Translations under genes and position numbers: made by a program
In this document: positions 1 through 8,318 of the stretch, piece after piece
How the letters are laid out: each line of letters begins with the position of its first letter
Position numbering within the stretch: position 1 is the first letter of the stretch
Source of the DNA: a bacterium
Lineage (GTDB): Bacteria; Pseudomonadota; Alphaproteobacteria; Sphingomonadales; Sphingomonadaceae
DNA: 64,000 nt
Direction of reading: 5' to 3'
NCBI GenBank assembly: GCA_030824575.1
Contig: JAVBXL010000035.1
Span: forward strand, 1-64,000
The notes under the pieces: model-generated
Seen by the model: only the letters and a program-made list of their open reading frames with translations
Told to the model about the DNA's origin: nothing
Database searches by the model: none

Positions 1-1904
1 TGCCCCACCTCAACCCCGGCCTGATGGACGCGGCCGACTATGCCCTGCTGCGCCCCCATGCCGCGTCGATGGGCATCATGCTGGAAAGCAGCGCAGATCG
101 GCTGTGCGCGCGTGGCGGCCCGCATTTCGGGTCGCCCGACAAGGAGCCGGTGCGCCGTCTGGCCACGATCGCCGAGGCGGGCCGCGCCAAAGTGCCTTTC
201 ACCACCGGGCTGCTGATCGGCATCGGCGAAACCCGCGACGAACAGGTCGACGCGCTGGTCGCCATCCGCGACCTGCATCGCCAATATGGCCATATTCAGG
301 AAGTCATCATCCAGAATTTCCGGGCCAAGCCGGGCACGCGGATGGCCGATCATGCCGAACCCGCGCTCGACGATCATCTCTGGACGATCGCCGCAGCGCG
401 GCTGATCCTGGGGCCGGAGATGACGATCCAGGCGCCGCCCAACCTGCACGATCAGGTCGATCTCGCCCCACTGATCCGGGCCGGGGTGAACGACTGGGGC
501 GGGGTGTCGCCGGTGACGCCCGACCATGTAAATCCCGAAGCGCCCTGGCCCCATCTGGAGACATTGGCGCAGGCCACCCGCGCCGCTGGCCGCACGCTTT
601 CCCAACGCCTTGCCATCGGGCCACGTTACGCGCTGGCGGCGCAGGATTGGGCCGCGCCTGCGGTCGCGACCCTTATCCTGCGCGCGATCGACGGACGCGG
701 CCTGCCCAAACCCGACGACTGGGCCGCCGGACATGGCGACGTCGCACCCGCGCTGATCGGCGGCGATGTAGGCCAGGCATCGGTGCAGGCGCTCCTGCGC
801 CACGCCGAAGCGGGCGGGCGCCTGAGCGAACGCGCCATTGTAACCCTGTTCGATGCGGAGGGGCCTGACCTTGCCGCCATCATCGCGCAGGCCGACCGGC
901 TGCGGCAGGAGACCATCGGCGACACGCTGACCTATGCCGTCAACCGCAACATCAACTACACCAATATCTGCCTCTACAAATGCGGCTTCTGCGCCTTTTC
1001 GAAGGGCAGTACGAAGGCGATGCGCGGCCCGGCCTACCGGCTCGACTATGCCGAAGTCGGACGGCGCGCGGCGGAAGCCTGGGATCGCGGCGCAACCGAA
1101 GTCTGCCTGCAAGGCGGCATCCATCCCGACTATGATGGCAACACCTATCTGGCGGTGCTGAAGGCCGTGCGCGACGCCGCGCCGGACATCCATATCCACG
1201 CCTTCTCCCCGCTGGAAGTGACCCATGGTGCCCAGACGCTGGGCCTGCCGCTGGAGGATTATCTGGCGCAGTTGAAAGCGGCGGGCCTCTCCACCTTGCC
1301 CGGTACAGCAGCCGAGATACTCGACCCCGAAATCCGCGCGCTCATCTGCCCGGACAAGGTCAGCGCCGACGAGTGGATCGAGGTGATGCGCGTCGCCCAT
1401 GGTATCGGCCTGCGCAGCACCGCGACGATCATGTTCGGCCATGTCGAGGGGTATCGCCACTGGGCGCGCCACCTGCTGCGCATCCGCGCCTTGCAGGAAC
1501 AGACCGGCGGCTTCACCGAATTCGTCCCCTTGCCCTTCGTCCATATGGAAGCGCCGATCTGGCGGAAGGGGCTGGCGCGCTCCGGCCCAAGCTATCGTGA
1601 GGCGGTGCTGATGCACGCGATCGCCCGCATCGTCCTGCACCCGCTGATCCCCAATATCCAGGTGTCCTGGGTCAAGATGGGGCCGGAGGGGGCGGCGGCA
1701 ATCCTGAACGCGGGCGCCAACGACATGGGCGGCACCCTGATGGACGAATCGATCACCCGCGCGGCGGGTGGCGTCAACGGCCAGGAATTTGGCCCCACGC
1801 AAATGCGCGCGCTCGCCGCATCGGTCGGCCGCCCGGCGCGCCAGCGCACCACCCTTTATGATCCGGTATCGCCCCGGCAAACCCACATCACGGAGTCCCT
1901 ATGA
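1..1904 (+). CDS. fbiC: FO synthase (CofG/CofH fusion), 5' truncated by window edge
   Basis: Makes 7,8-didemethyl-8-hydroxy-5-deazariboflavin (FO), the deazaflavin chromophore of coenzyme F420, in the cytoplasm. The frame is already open at base 3 and reads PHLNPGLM, matching the inside of the CofG half. About 634 residues are visible of roughly 850 usual for FbiC, so the first radical-SAM cysteine motif lies outside the window. The second radical-SAM domain (CofH half) is complete: NICLYKCGFCAFSKG carries the CxxxCxxC cluster, with Cys codons at 969, 981 and 990. The C-terminal GANDMGGTLMDESI block is typical of CofH. The stop overlaps the next gene's start (ATGA), so the two are probably translated together. 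Identification is firm. Whether the N-terminal half is intact cannot be seen. Confidence 0.93.
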   Translation, partial: PHLNPGLMDAADYALLRPHAASMGIMLESSADRLCARGGPHFGSPDKEPVRRLATIAEAGRAKVPFTTGLLIGIGETRDEQVDALVAIRDLHRQYGHIQEVIIQNFRAKPGTRMADHAEPALDDHLWTIAAARLILGPEMTIQAPPNLHDQVDLAPLIRAGVNDWGGVSPVTPDHVNPEAPWPHLETLAQATRAAGRTLSQRLAIGPRYALAAQDWAAPAVATLILRAIDGRGLPKPDDWAAGHGDVAPALIGGDVGQASVQALLRHAEAGGRLSERAIVTLFDAEGPDLAAIIAQADRLRQETIGDTLTYAVNRNINYTNICLYKCGFCAFSKGSTKAMRGPAYRLDYAEVGRRAAEAWDRGATEVCLQGGIHPDYDGNTYLAVLKAVRDAAPDIHIHAFSPLEVTHGAQTLGLPLEDYLAQLKAAGLSTLPGTAAEILDPEIRALICPDKVSADEWIEVMRVAHGIGLRSTATIMFGHVEGYRHWARHLLRIRALQEQTGGFTEFVPLPFVHMEAPIWRKGLARSGPSYREAVLMHAIARIVLHPLIPNIQVSWVKMGPEGAAAILNAGANDMGGTLMDESITRAAGGVNGQEFGPTQMRALAASVGRPARQRTTLYDPVSPRQTHITESL

Positions 1905-2731
1905 CCGATCTCTTGCACCCCCTGAAGGACAAGGTGGCGATCATCACCGGCGGCGGCAGCGGCATCGGCCGCGCCACCGCGCTGATGATGGCGCGGCGCG
2001 GCGCGAAGGTCGCGATCACCGGTCGCACCGAAGCGCGGCTCGCGCATGTCGTTGAAGAAATCGTGGCGCAGGGCGGGCAGGCGCTCGCCGTCGCCATGGA
2101 CGTGATGGAGGAAGCCTCGATCGCGGCAGGGATAACCAAGGTGGTCGATCATTTCGGCGGCCTCCATATCCTCCACAGCAACGCCGCCCAGACCGGCCTG
2201 ATGCATGAAGACGCGCTGATCGCCGACATGGACGTCGCCTTCTGGGATCGCACCTTCGCCACCAACCTGCGCGGGTCGATGCTGTGCGCCAAACACGCCA
2301 TCCCGCATCTGCTGTCGGCAGGCGGCGGGTCGATCGTCTTTACAGGTTCCGGCAAGGGGCTGGCGGGCGATGTCGACTATCCTGCCTATGGCACGACCAA
2401 GGCGGGGATGCTGGGCCTCTCCAAATATATCGCCACCCAATATGGCAAACAGGGCATCCGATCCAATGTCGTCGTGGTCGGGCTGGTGATGACCGAGGCG
2501 CTGGACGACAATATGCCGCCAGAGGCCCAGAAGCTGATGACCGAACATAATCTGGTCGATTATCTGGGCCGGCCAGAGGACATCGCCGAAGTCGTCGCCT
2601 TCCTGGCGTCCGACCAAGCGCGCTATGTCACCGGCGCATCGATCGTCGCCGATGGCGGCTTCACTTCCCATTCGGCGGTCTATGCGGACATGATGCGCTT
2701 TGCCGCGATGCAGACGGAGACACAGGCATGA
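1901..2731 (+). CDS. SDR-family NAD(P)-dependent oxidoreductase
   Basis: Classical short-chain dehydrogenase/reductase of 276 residues. The Rossmann motif TGGGSGIG is at about residues 16-23, and the catalytic YxxxK appears as YGTTK near residue 163, preceded by the FTGSGKG serine strand. The C-terminal VTGASIVADGG block is typical. The start overlaps the fbiC stop by four bases, and the stop overlaps the next gene (F420 reductase) in the same way, placing this enzyme in a tightly coupled F420 operon. The substrate cannot be read from sequence. Context suggests an alcohol/ketone step in the pathway served by the F420 enzymes, which is inference. Confidence 0.88.
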   Translation: MTDLLHPLKDKVAIITGGGSGIGRATALMMARRGAKVAITGRTEARLAHVVEEIVAQGGQALAVAMDVMEEASIAAGITKVVDHFGGLHILHSNAAQTGLMHEDALIADMDVAFWDRTFATNLRGSMLCAKHAIPHLLSAGGGSIVFTGSGKGLAGDVDYPAYGTTKAGMLGLSKYIATQYGKQGIRSNVVVVGLVMTEALDDNMPPEAQKLMTEHNLVDYLGRPEDIAEVVAFLASDQARYVTGASIVADGGFTSHSAVYADMMRFAAMQTETQA

Positions 2732-3384
2732 GCCTTCCCGCTATCGCCATCGTCGGCGGCACCGGCAATCTGGGCGCGGCGATCGCCTGGCGCCTCGCCC
2801 GTGCGGGCTATCCCGTGGTCATCGGATCGCGCAGCGCGGACGGCGCGCAACACGCGGCGGCAGAGCTTGGCCACGGCCTTTCGGGCGCGACCAATATCGA
2901 CGCAGTGGCGGGTGCCGACATCGTCATCGTCACCGTGCCCTTCGCGGCGCAGGACGCGACGCTGCGCGACATCGCGCCCCATGTTGTGGGCAAGATCGTC
3001 GTGGACACCACCGTCCCGCTGGTCCCGCCCAAGGTGATGCGCGTGCAACTCCCCGCCGAAGGATCCGCCGCGCTCCGCGCCCAGGCCGCGCTGGGCGAGG
3101 GTGTGACTGTCGTGTCCGCCTTCCACAATGTCGCCGCGCACAAGCTGGCCAAGGATGTCGATGTCGGCTGCGACGTGCTTGTCTTCGGCGATGACAAGGC
3201 GGCGCGCGGCCAAGTGGTCGCCCTTGCCGACGCGATGGGCCTGCGCGGCCTGCACGGCGGCGCACTGTGCAATTCCGCCGCCGCCGAAGCCCTGACCTCG
3301 ATCCTCATCTTCCTCAACAAGACCTACAAGGTCGATGGCGCGGGCATCCGCATCACCGGCGACCTGATCCCGCCGACCGATTGA
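2728..3384 (+). CDS. npdG: NADPH-dependent F420 reductase (Fno/NpdG-type)
   Basis: 218 residues with an N-terminal nucleotide-binding GGTGNLG motif (residues 10-16), the IGSRS segment expected to contact the NADPH 2'-phosphate, and the VDTTVPL and SAFHNV blocks of F420:NADP+ oxidoreductases. It would shuttle hydride between NADPH and F420, supplying F420H2 to the LLM enzymes that follow. It is coupled by ATGA overlap to the preceding SDR and lies two genes after fbiC, so cofactor synthesis and cofactor reduction are co-expressed. The length is normal for the family. An alternative reading as a generic NADP-binding F420-like reductase is possible, but the fbiC neighbour favours the specific call. 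Confidence 0.88.
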   Translation: MSLPAIAIVGGTGNLGAAIAWRLARAGYPVVIGSRSADGAQHAAAELGHGLSGATNIDAVAGADIVIVTVPFAAQDATLRDIAPHVVGKIVVDTTVPLVPPKVMRVQLPAEGSAALRAQAALGEGVTVVSAFHNVAAHKLAKDVDVGCDVLVFGDDKAARGQVVALADAMGLRGLHGGALCNSAAAEALTSILIFLNKTYKVDGAGIRITGDLIPPTD

Positions 3385-3468
3385 GCGCAACCCCTTCCGG
3401 GCGGAAGGTGCGACCGGTCCACCGGGCGCGCCATCCTGCCGGGCATAAACGATACAGGGGATAGAGGA

Positions 3469-4389
3469 ATGAAGCTCAACATCGGCGTGCCCAATTCGAT
3501 GCATGTGGCGGCGATGACCCAGCCATGGGAACATGCGCTTACCGGCGACGATATCGGCCGCGCGCTCAAGGTCGCCGACGATCTGGGCTTCAACAAATGC
3601 ATGTTGGGTGAACATTTCATCATCCCGCAGGAACATGTCGCGCTATCGGGCGACCATTATGTCCATGGCACGGTGGCGCTCGCCTTCCTCGCAGGGCGCA
3701 CGTCAAGGATGCGCGTCAGCTCGTCCGTCTCCATCCTGCCGCTGCAAAGCCCGATCGTGCAGGCCAAGGCCTGGTCCACGCTCGACTGGCTGAGCGGCGG
3801 CCGCGCGACCGCGCTGTTCGGCGTCGGCTGGCTGAAGGAGGAATTCGACATGCTGGGCGTCGATTTCCACAATCGCGGGCGGATGGCGGACGAATATGTG
3901 GCCGCGATCATCGAACTATGGACGTCCGACACCCCCACGTTCGAGGGCGAATTCGTCTCCTTCAAGAATGTCGGCTTCGCGCCCAAGCCGGTGCAGCAGC
4001 CGCGCCTGCCGATCTGGTTCGGGGGCGACGCGGAACCGGTATTGAAGCGCGTCGCGAAATTCGGCGACGGCTGGTCGCCCTTCCGCACCCCGCCGGAAAA
4101 ATTCCCAGCATGTCTCGACCTCATCCGCGCCCAGCCATCCTATGACGGTCGCCCGATCGACCTGTTCTTCGCGCTGGAAATGCTCAATGTCGGCGCCCAT
4201 CACGAAATTATGGACGATCCCCGCGCGCCCGGCACGCGCAATGCGCAAAAGATCATCGACCAGATCGGCTGGCTGAAGGATCTGGGCGTCAACGAAACTA
4301 TCGTGCCGCTGCCACCGGGCATGACGGGCCTCACCGAATATATCGAGCGCCTGCACTGGGTAGCCGAAGAGATCATGCCCAAAGTGTGA
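3469..4389 (+). CDS. LLM-class F420-dependent oxidoreductase
   Basis: 306-residue luciferase-like monooxygenase fold protein. The N-terminal strand MKLNIGVPNS, the ADDLGFNKCMLGEH helix-strand unit, the GVGWLKEEFDMLG segment and the LPIWFGGDAEP block match TIM-barrel flavin/F420 oxidoreductases of the family. The start is preceded by a purine-rich GGGGATAGAGGA. It follows npdG by 84 bases and is probably in the same transcript. In such enzymes F420H2 or F420 exchanges hydride with an organic substrate. The substrate here is unknown. FMN use rather than F420 cannot be excluded from sequence, but fbiC and npdG next door support F420. Confidence 0.87.
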   Translation: MKLNIGVPNSMHVAAMTQPWEHALTGDDIGRALKVADDLGFNKCMLGEHFIIPQEHVALSGDHYVHGTVALAFLAGRTSRMRVSSSVSILPLQSPIVQAKAWSTLDWLSGGRATALFGVGWLKEEFDMLGVDFHNRGRMADEYVAAIIELWTSDTPTFEGEFVSFKNVGFAPKPVQQPRLPIWFGGDAEPVLKRVAKFGDGWSPFRTPPEKFPACLDLIRAQPSYDGRPIDLFFALEMLNVGAHHEIMDDPRAPGTRNAQKIIDQIGWLKDLGVNETIVPLPPGMTGLTEYIERLHWVAEEIMPKV

Positions 4390-4424
4390 GCATTGCCCAC
4401 CTGCATAGTGAATCGGAGTAGATC

Positions 4425-6092
4425 ATGACCCAATATGATGTGGTCGTCGTCGGATCGGGCGCGGCGGGCCTGACGGCGGCGCTGCGGGCCGCGGCTGCGG
4501 GCCTGTCGGTGCTGGTGCTGGAAAAGGCCGCGCATTTCGGCGGCACCACCGCCATATCGGGCGGGGGCATCTGGGTGCCGGGCAGCCCGCAGGCGCAGGC
4601 CGCCGGGGTCGATGACAGCGCAGCCATCGCCCGCCAATATGTCCTCGACGTCATCGGGCCAAGCGCCGACCCGGCGCTGATCGACGCCTATCTGGATGCG
4701 GCACCAGCCATGGTCGCCTGGCTGGAACGCCACAGCGCGGCCCGCTTCCTCCTCTCGCCGCCGAGCAGTGACTGGTATCCCGACATTGCCGGGGCCGCCG
4801 ACCATGGCCGCCTGCTCTCGCCCCAGGAATATGACGGCAAGAAGCTGGGCGCGCATTTCAACGACCTGCGCCCCGCCCGCGAAGAGTTTAACGCACCCGG
4901 CGGCTTCATGATCGACCTGTTCGATCTGCCCTATCTGGCGGAGATGCCATCGGCAAAATCCCTGTTCCATTTCGGCAAGCTTGCCGCGAAATTCGGCGCG
5001 GACAAGCTGCGCCGCTACCCGCGTGGCACCCGGCTGACGATGGGCAACGCCCTCGTCGCCCGGCTGCTGAGGTCCGCGCTCGACGCGGGCATAACCCTGC
5101 GCAAGGACGCGGCGGTCGATCGCCTGCTGGTCGCCGACGGCCGCGTGACCGGCGTGCGCGTGGGTGGAGAGGATATCGCGGCCAAGGTCGGCGTGCTGCT
5201 GGCGGCGGGCGGCTTTTCCGCCAGCGAGCAATTGCGCAAGGCCTATATTCCGTTCGCGGAAGATCATGTGTCGATCCTCCCCTATGAAAATACCGGCGAT
5301 GGCATGAATATGGGGCTGGAGGCTGGCGCGTCGCTGGATGGCGACAACCTCGTCAACGCGGTCTGGGCGGTCGTATCCACCATGACCCGGCCCGACGGCT
5401 ATGTCGCCCGCTACGCCCATCTGATCGACATGTCGAAACCCGGCTGCATCGCCGTCAACGCGAAGGGCGAGCGGTTCGGCAACGAGGCGTCGGTCCATTT
5501 CGTCGAGGCGATGCACGCCACCGGCACCGTCCCCGCCCACATCATCGGCGACGCCCATTGCGTCAAAACCTATGGCATGGGCATGGTGCTGCCCGGCGGC
5601 GGCGGGCTGAAAAAGCTGATCGCGGCCGGCTATGTGATCGAGGCACCCACCCTGCGCGCACTGGCCGACAAGATCGGCGTCGATGGCGAAGGCCTGCTCG
5701 CAACCGTGGCCAAGATGAATCGCTATGCCGAAACCGGCAAAGACCCCGATTTCGGCAAGGGCGACACCCAGATCGACATCGAAATCGGCGATCCCAAGCA
5801 TAAGCCCAATCCGTGCCTGGGCCGCGTCGAAAAGGCGCCCTTCTACGCGATCAAGATCCACCCCGGCGATGGATCGACCACGGTGGGGCTGAAGATCGAC
5901 GCGCATTGCCGGGTGATTGGCACCGATGGCGCGCCGGTCGCGGGCCTCTATGCCGCAGGGCTGGATGCGAACTCGATCTGGCGCGGCAAGTCGCCCGCCC
6001 ATGGCTGCAATGTCGGTCCGGCGATGGTGACGGGCTATATTGCGGGTCAGGCGATGGGAGCCATGGGAGCGGGGGCGCTGGTTCCCGCCTGA
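4425..6092 (+). CDS. FAD-dependent dehydrogenase, 3-ketosteroid delta1-dehydrogenase-like
   Basis: 555-residue flavoprotein. The FAD dinucleotide motif GSGAAG is at about residues 9-14, followed by LEKAAHFGGTTAISGGG, the pattern of the fumarate reductase / KstD / 3-oxosteroid dehydrogenase superfamily. The C-terminal AGLYAAGLDANSIW and KSPAHGCNVGPAMVTGYIAG segments complete the FAD site. These enzymes introduce a C=C bond next to a carbonyl or reduce an enoyl bond. Steroid specificity is not proven, and the surrounding Rieske, LLM and SDR genes fit degradation of a cyclic lipid-like or xenobiotic compound. A Shine-Dalgarno-like GGAG precedes the ATG. Its stop lies in a palindrome shared with the convergent LLM gene. 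Confidence 0.85.
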   Translation: MTQYDVVVVGSGAAGLTAALRAAAAGLSVLVLEKAAHFGGTTAISGGGIWVPGSPQAQAAGVDDSAAIARQYVLDVIGPSADPALIDAYLDAAPAMVAWLERHSAARFLLSPPSSDWYPDIAGAADHGRLLSPQEYDGKKLGAHFNDLRPAREEFNAPGGFMIDLFDLPYLAEMPSAKSLFHFGKLAAKFGADKLRRYPRGTRLTMGNALVARLLRSALDAGITLRKDAAVDRLLVADGRVTGVRVGGEDIAAKVGVLLAAGGFSASEQLRKAYIPFAEDHVSILPYENTGDGMNMGLEAGASLDGDNLVNAVWAVVSTMTRPDGYVARYAHLIDMSKPGCIAVNAKGERFGNEASVHFVEAMHATGTVPAHIIGDAHCVKTYGMGMVLPGGGGLKKLIAAGYVIEAPTLRALADKIGVDGEGLLATVAKMNRYAETGKDPDFGKGDTQIDIEIGDPKHKPNPCLGRVEKAPFYAIKIHPGDGSTTVGLKIDAHCRVIGTDGAPVAGLYAAGLDANSIWRGKSPAHGCNVGPAMVTGYIAGQAMGAMGAGALVPA

Positions 6093-6105
6093 CCGGTCAG
6101 GCGGG
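6084..6105. terminator. 22-bp perfect palindrome across two convergent stops
   Basis: A perfect 11+11 inverted repeat (CCCGCCTGACC and its complement). It contains the last codons and TGA stop of the flavoprotein on the + strand and, by symmetry, of the LLM oxidoreductase on the - strand. Probably a bidirectional hairpin terminator or transcript-end stabiliser. There is no U-tract, so termination strength is uncertain. Confidence 0.55.
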
Positions 6106-7170
6106 TTCGGTGACCCCGGCCCGCGCCTTTGCGGTCGCCACCAGCCGGTACAGACCGGCATTATAGTCGGTCATCTGCTCCATCGTCAGGTCGCGATAGG
6201 GCGTCATCGGACAGAGCGAATCCACCACGTCCCAGAAGGGCTCGATCTTCTCCAGCACCTCGTCCACCGGGCCGCAGGTCACGAACGCCTCGACCATATC
6301 GTCCGACACATTGCCGATCACCTTGGCGATGTCGCCATGTTCGCCCAGGCTCAGTTGGCAGGCCCGCGCCTGGTCGCCAAAGCCGATCGCCTCGAAAAAC
6401 GGCTCATATTCCTTATAGCCCGAATAGGCGGCGACGGTCGCGCGGCTGTCGTCGATCGCCTTTTGCTTGTCGTCGTTCACAGCGATCCACGGCCAGGCGT
6501 TAATCTCTATGTCGCTGCGCGCGCGCCCATATTTCGCCAGCGTCGCTTCGATGAAGGGCAGCTTGCTGCGCGTATAGGCCGCTGACCACAACGCATGAAC
6601 CATCAGCCCGTCGCCGACTTCCAGCGCCAACGCGGTCATCTTGTCCTGCAACGCAGCGATCCAGATCGGGATTTCCGCACGCACCGGGGGCGCCGTCAGC
6701 ATCATCTCGCCAAAATCGGCGGAGAAATATTCCCCCTCGATCGGGTCGAGGCCGATATGCGCGTTGGCGATGACATAGCGAATCACCTTCACGCTTTCGC
6801 GCAAATGGGTCAGCAATTTGCGCTCCGGCTCACCATACATGCCGGTGACGCAACTCTTGATGCTGGACCCCAGCCCCAGCACGAAGCGCCCGCCCGAAAT
6901 CCGGTCCACGTCCATCGCCGCGTAGGCGGTTTCCACCGGGCTGCGGGTGCCCGCGATGGCAACGCCGGTCCCGACCTTCAGGCTGCTGGTCAGCGCGGCC
7001 GTGGCGGCCATCGGCACAAAGGGCGGGCCATAGATCTGGAGCGAAAAACAGCCCTCGAAGCCGACCTGCTCCATCTGCTGGCCGATCCCGCCCATCATGG
7101 GGGCTGGCAGGGTCGGCATGACCCCCCACCAGCGGCGTTCGCCGCCGACGGCGTTGACGAGCTTTGGCAT
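6097..7170 (-). CDS. LLM-class F420-dependent oxidoreductase
   Basis: 357 residues from the chosen ATG at 7170, with the protein beginning MPKLVNAVGG. Family signatures are GFEGCFSLQIYG near the N terminus, VGTGVAIAGTRSP, the GGRFVLGLGSS phosphate-binding region, and IPIWIAALQDKMTALA. It belongs to the same luciferase-like superfamily as the enzyme at 3469-4389 but is a different subfamily by sequence. An in-frame ATG at 7200 would add ten residues. I reject it because it lies inside a hairpin plus T-tract that ends the upstream oxygenase operon. The gene lies on the - strand downstream of the Rieske pair, so it may be expressed by readthrough or from its own promoter. Substrate unknown. Confidence 0.85.
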   Translation of the reverse strand: MPKLVNAVGGERRWWGVMPTLPAPMMGGIGQQMEQVGFEGCFSLQIYGPPFVPMAATAALTSSLKVGTGVAIAGTRSPVETAYAAMDVDRISGGRFVLGLGSSIKSCVTGMYGEPERKLLTHLRESVKVIRYVIANAHIGLDPIEGEYFSADFGEMMLTAPPVRAEIPIWIAALQDKMTALALEVGDGLMVHALWSAAYTRSKLPFIEATLAKYGRARSDIEINAWPWIAVNDDKQKAIDDSRATVAAYSGYKEYEPFFEAIGFGDQARACQLSLGEHGDIAKVIGNVSDDMVEAFVTCGPVDEVLEKIEPFWDVVDSLCPMTPYRDLTMEQMTDYNAGLYRLVATAKARAGVTEPA

Positions 7171-7181
7171 GAAGCATCCCG

Positions 7182-7212
7182 AAAAAACCGGGCGGACCAT
7201 ATGGGTCCGCCC
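7182..7212 (-). terminator. Rho-independent terminator after the Rieske pair
   Basis: Read on the - strand: stem GGGCGGAC (7212-7205), seven-base loop, stem GTCCGCCC (7197-7190), two bases, then six T residues (7187-7182). It lies 19 bases after the stop of the Rieske-less oxygenase gene. It also decides the start of the following LLM gene, because an upstream in-frame ATG falls in the hairpin loop. Confidence 0.75.
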
Positions 7213-7230
7213 TTCAGGGGGAGGGGGAAA

Positions 7231-8304
7231 TCAGAACTGGAACAGTTCCTTGCGCAGGCCGATGATGTCGCTGCAATCGGCGCTCACATTGTCGCGATAG
7301 GCAAAATCGCCCTTCGCCTGACGATCGGCCAATTCCATCATCGCCATGCGATAGCGCTGCCCGGCCTGGTCGAACTTGCTGTGCAAATCCTTACGGTCGG
7401 TATGGCGCATGTAACGGGGGCTTTGCGGGGAGGTCATATAGCTGTCCTGCCGCGACACCTTATAGCCGGCCTTTGGCATGACATAGCTGAACATGCGCCC
7501 GGCATTACTGGTGTTCATCACCATCTCCATCCGCGTGCGATCGCGCGTTTCAGGGGTGCAGGGGTGGAACAGCGGCACGTCGTCGCCGGGGCTGAACCGG
7601 CCATAGGCGATCGCGCAATGCGACCGCAGATAGATGCGGATCACCTGCCGCACATTCTGGGTCGGCTGCTTGATGCCGCTGAAAAATTTCATCACCGGTG
7701 CAACCGACTTGTTGACGCAGGTGCGGACCATGGTGACAGTCTCACTGTCATAATAGGTCTCGATCGTCTCGCTGTCCGACCGCTCGTCGCCCACCACGTC
7801 GGCATGCAGAAAATCGGCATGGGTCAGGTCGATGAGGTTCTCCAGGCTGATCGGCGCGGAGCTTTCGAAACGTACCGTCGCCGTCATGTGCCGGGGCAGG
7901 CCACCCTTGGGCGGCAGGAAGGGCAGGCTGGGCAAATGGCGCGGATCGGCAGCCAGCGGATTGCCCAGCCAGATCCAGACCACGCCATAATGTTCCATCA
8001 CCGGATAGCGGCCACGCGCGTCGGTATAGTCGCTCTTGTCACGCACCACGCGCTCATTGGGGTGGAACTCGCTCGCCACGACCACGCCATTGTCGCGCCA
8101 CAGGAAGATAGGGTTGGAATAGACGGCGCGGCGCACCGGCTTGCCCGTCACCGAATAATCATGGGCGACCGGGAACCAGCTGTCGCGCATCACGATATTG
8201 TGCGGAACCCAGCGGTTGACGACATTCATGGCGATCGGGCTGCCACCGGCTGGCGGCGCGCTGTTGTCGTCATGGGATGTGGGGCGATCGGCTATGTCTA
8301 ACAT
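7231..8304 (-). CDS. Rieske-type oxygenase alpha-like subunit lacking the Rieske domain
   Basis: 357 residues, ATG at 8304 preceded by a strong GAAGGAGG. The sequence follows vanillate O-demethylase-type oxygenases: AHDYSVTGKP, IFLWRD and YPVMEHYGVVWIWLGNP, then the mononuclear iron motif NLIDLTHADFLH (residues 156-167: Asn156, Asp159, His162, His167). The [2Fe-2S] Rieske motif CxH...CxxH expected between IFLWRD and YPVMEHYG is absent. Only about 30 residues join the two flanks and they contain no Cys. The frame is uninterrupted, so this is not a frameshift artefact. The immediate upstream neighbour supplies exactly the missing cluster. Inference: the two polypeptides form one oxygenase in which electrons pass from the partner's Rieske centre to this subunit's iron. 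Substrate unknown. Confidence 0.82.
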   Translation of the reverse strand: MLDIADRPTSHDDNSAPPAGGSPIAMNVVNRWVPHNIVMRDSWFPVAHDYSVTGKPVRRAVYSNPIFLWRDNGVVVASEFHPNERVVRDKSDYTDARGRYPVMEHYGVVWIWLGNPLAADPRHLPSLPFLPPKGGLPRHMTATVRFESSAPISLENLIDLTHADFLHADVVGDERSDSETIETYYDSETVTMVRTCVNKSVAPVMKFFSGIKQPTQNVRQVIRIYLRSHCAIAYGRFSPGDDVPLFHPCTPETRDRTRMEMVMNTSNAGRMFSYVMPKAGYKVSRQDSYMTSPQSPRYMRHTDRKDLHSKFDQAGQRYRMAMMELADRQAKGDFAYRDNVSADCSDIIGLRKELFQF

Positions 8305-8318
8305 GGTCAAATCCTCCT

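Noticed and set aside
4200-6161. 653-codon open frame on the - strand
   Set aside because: Antisense to the clear flavoprotein gene; composition is Arg/His/Ala-rich as expected from the reverse of GC-rich codons, with no recognisable motif.
6595-8301. 568-codon open frame on the + strand
   Set aside because: Antisense to the LLM and oxygenase genes; His/Arg-rich shadow without domains.
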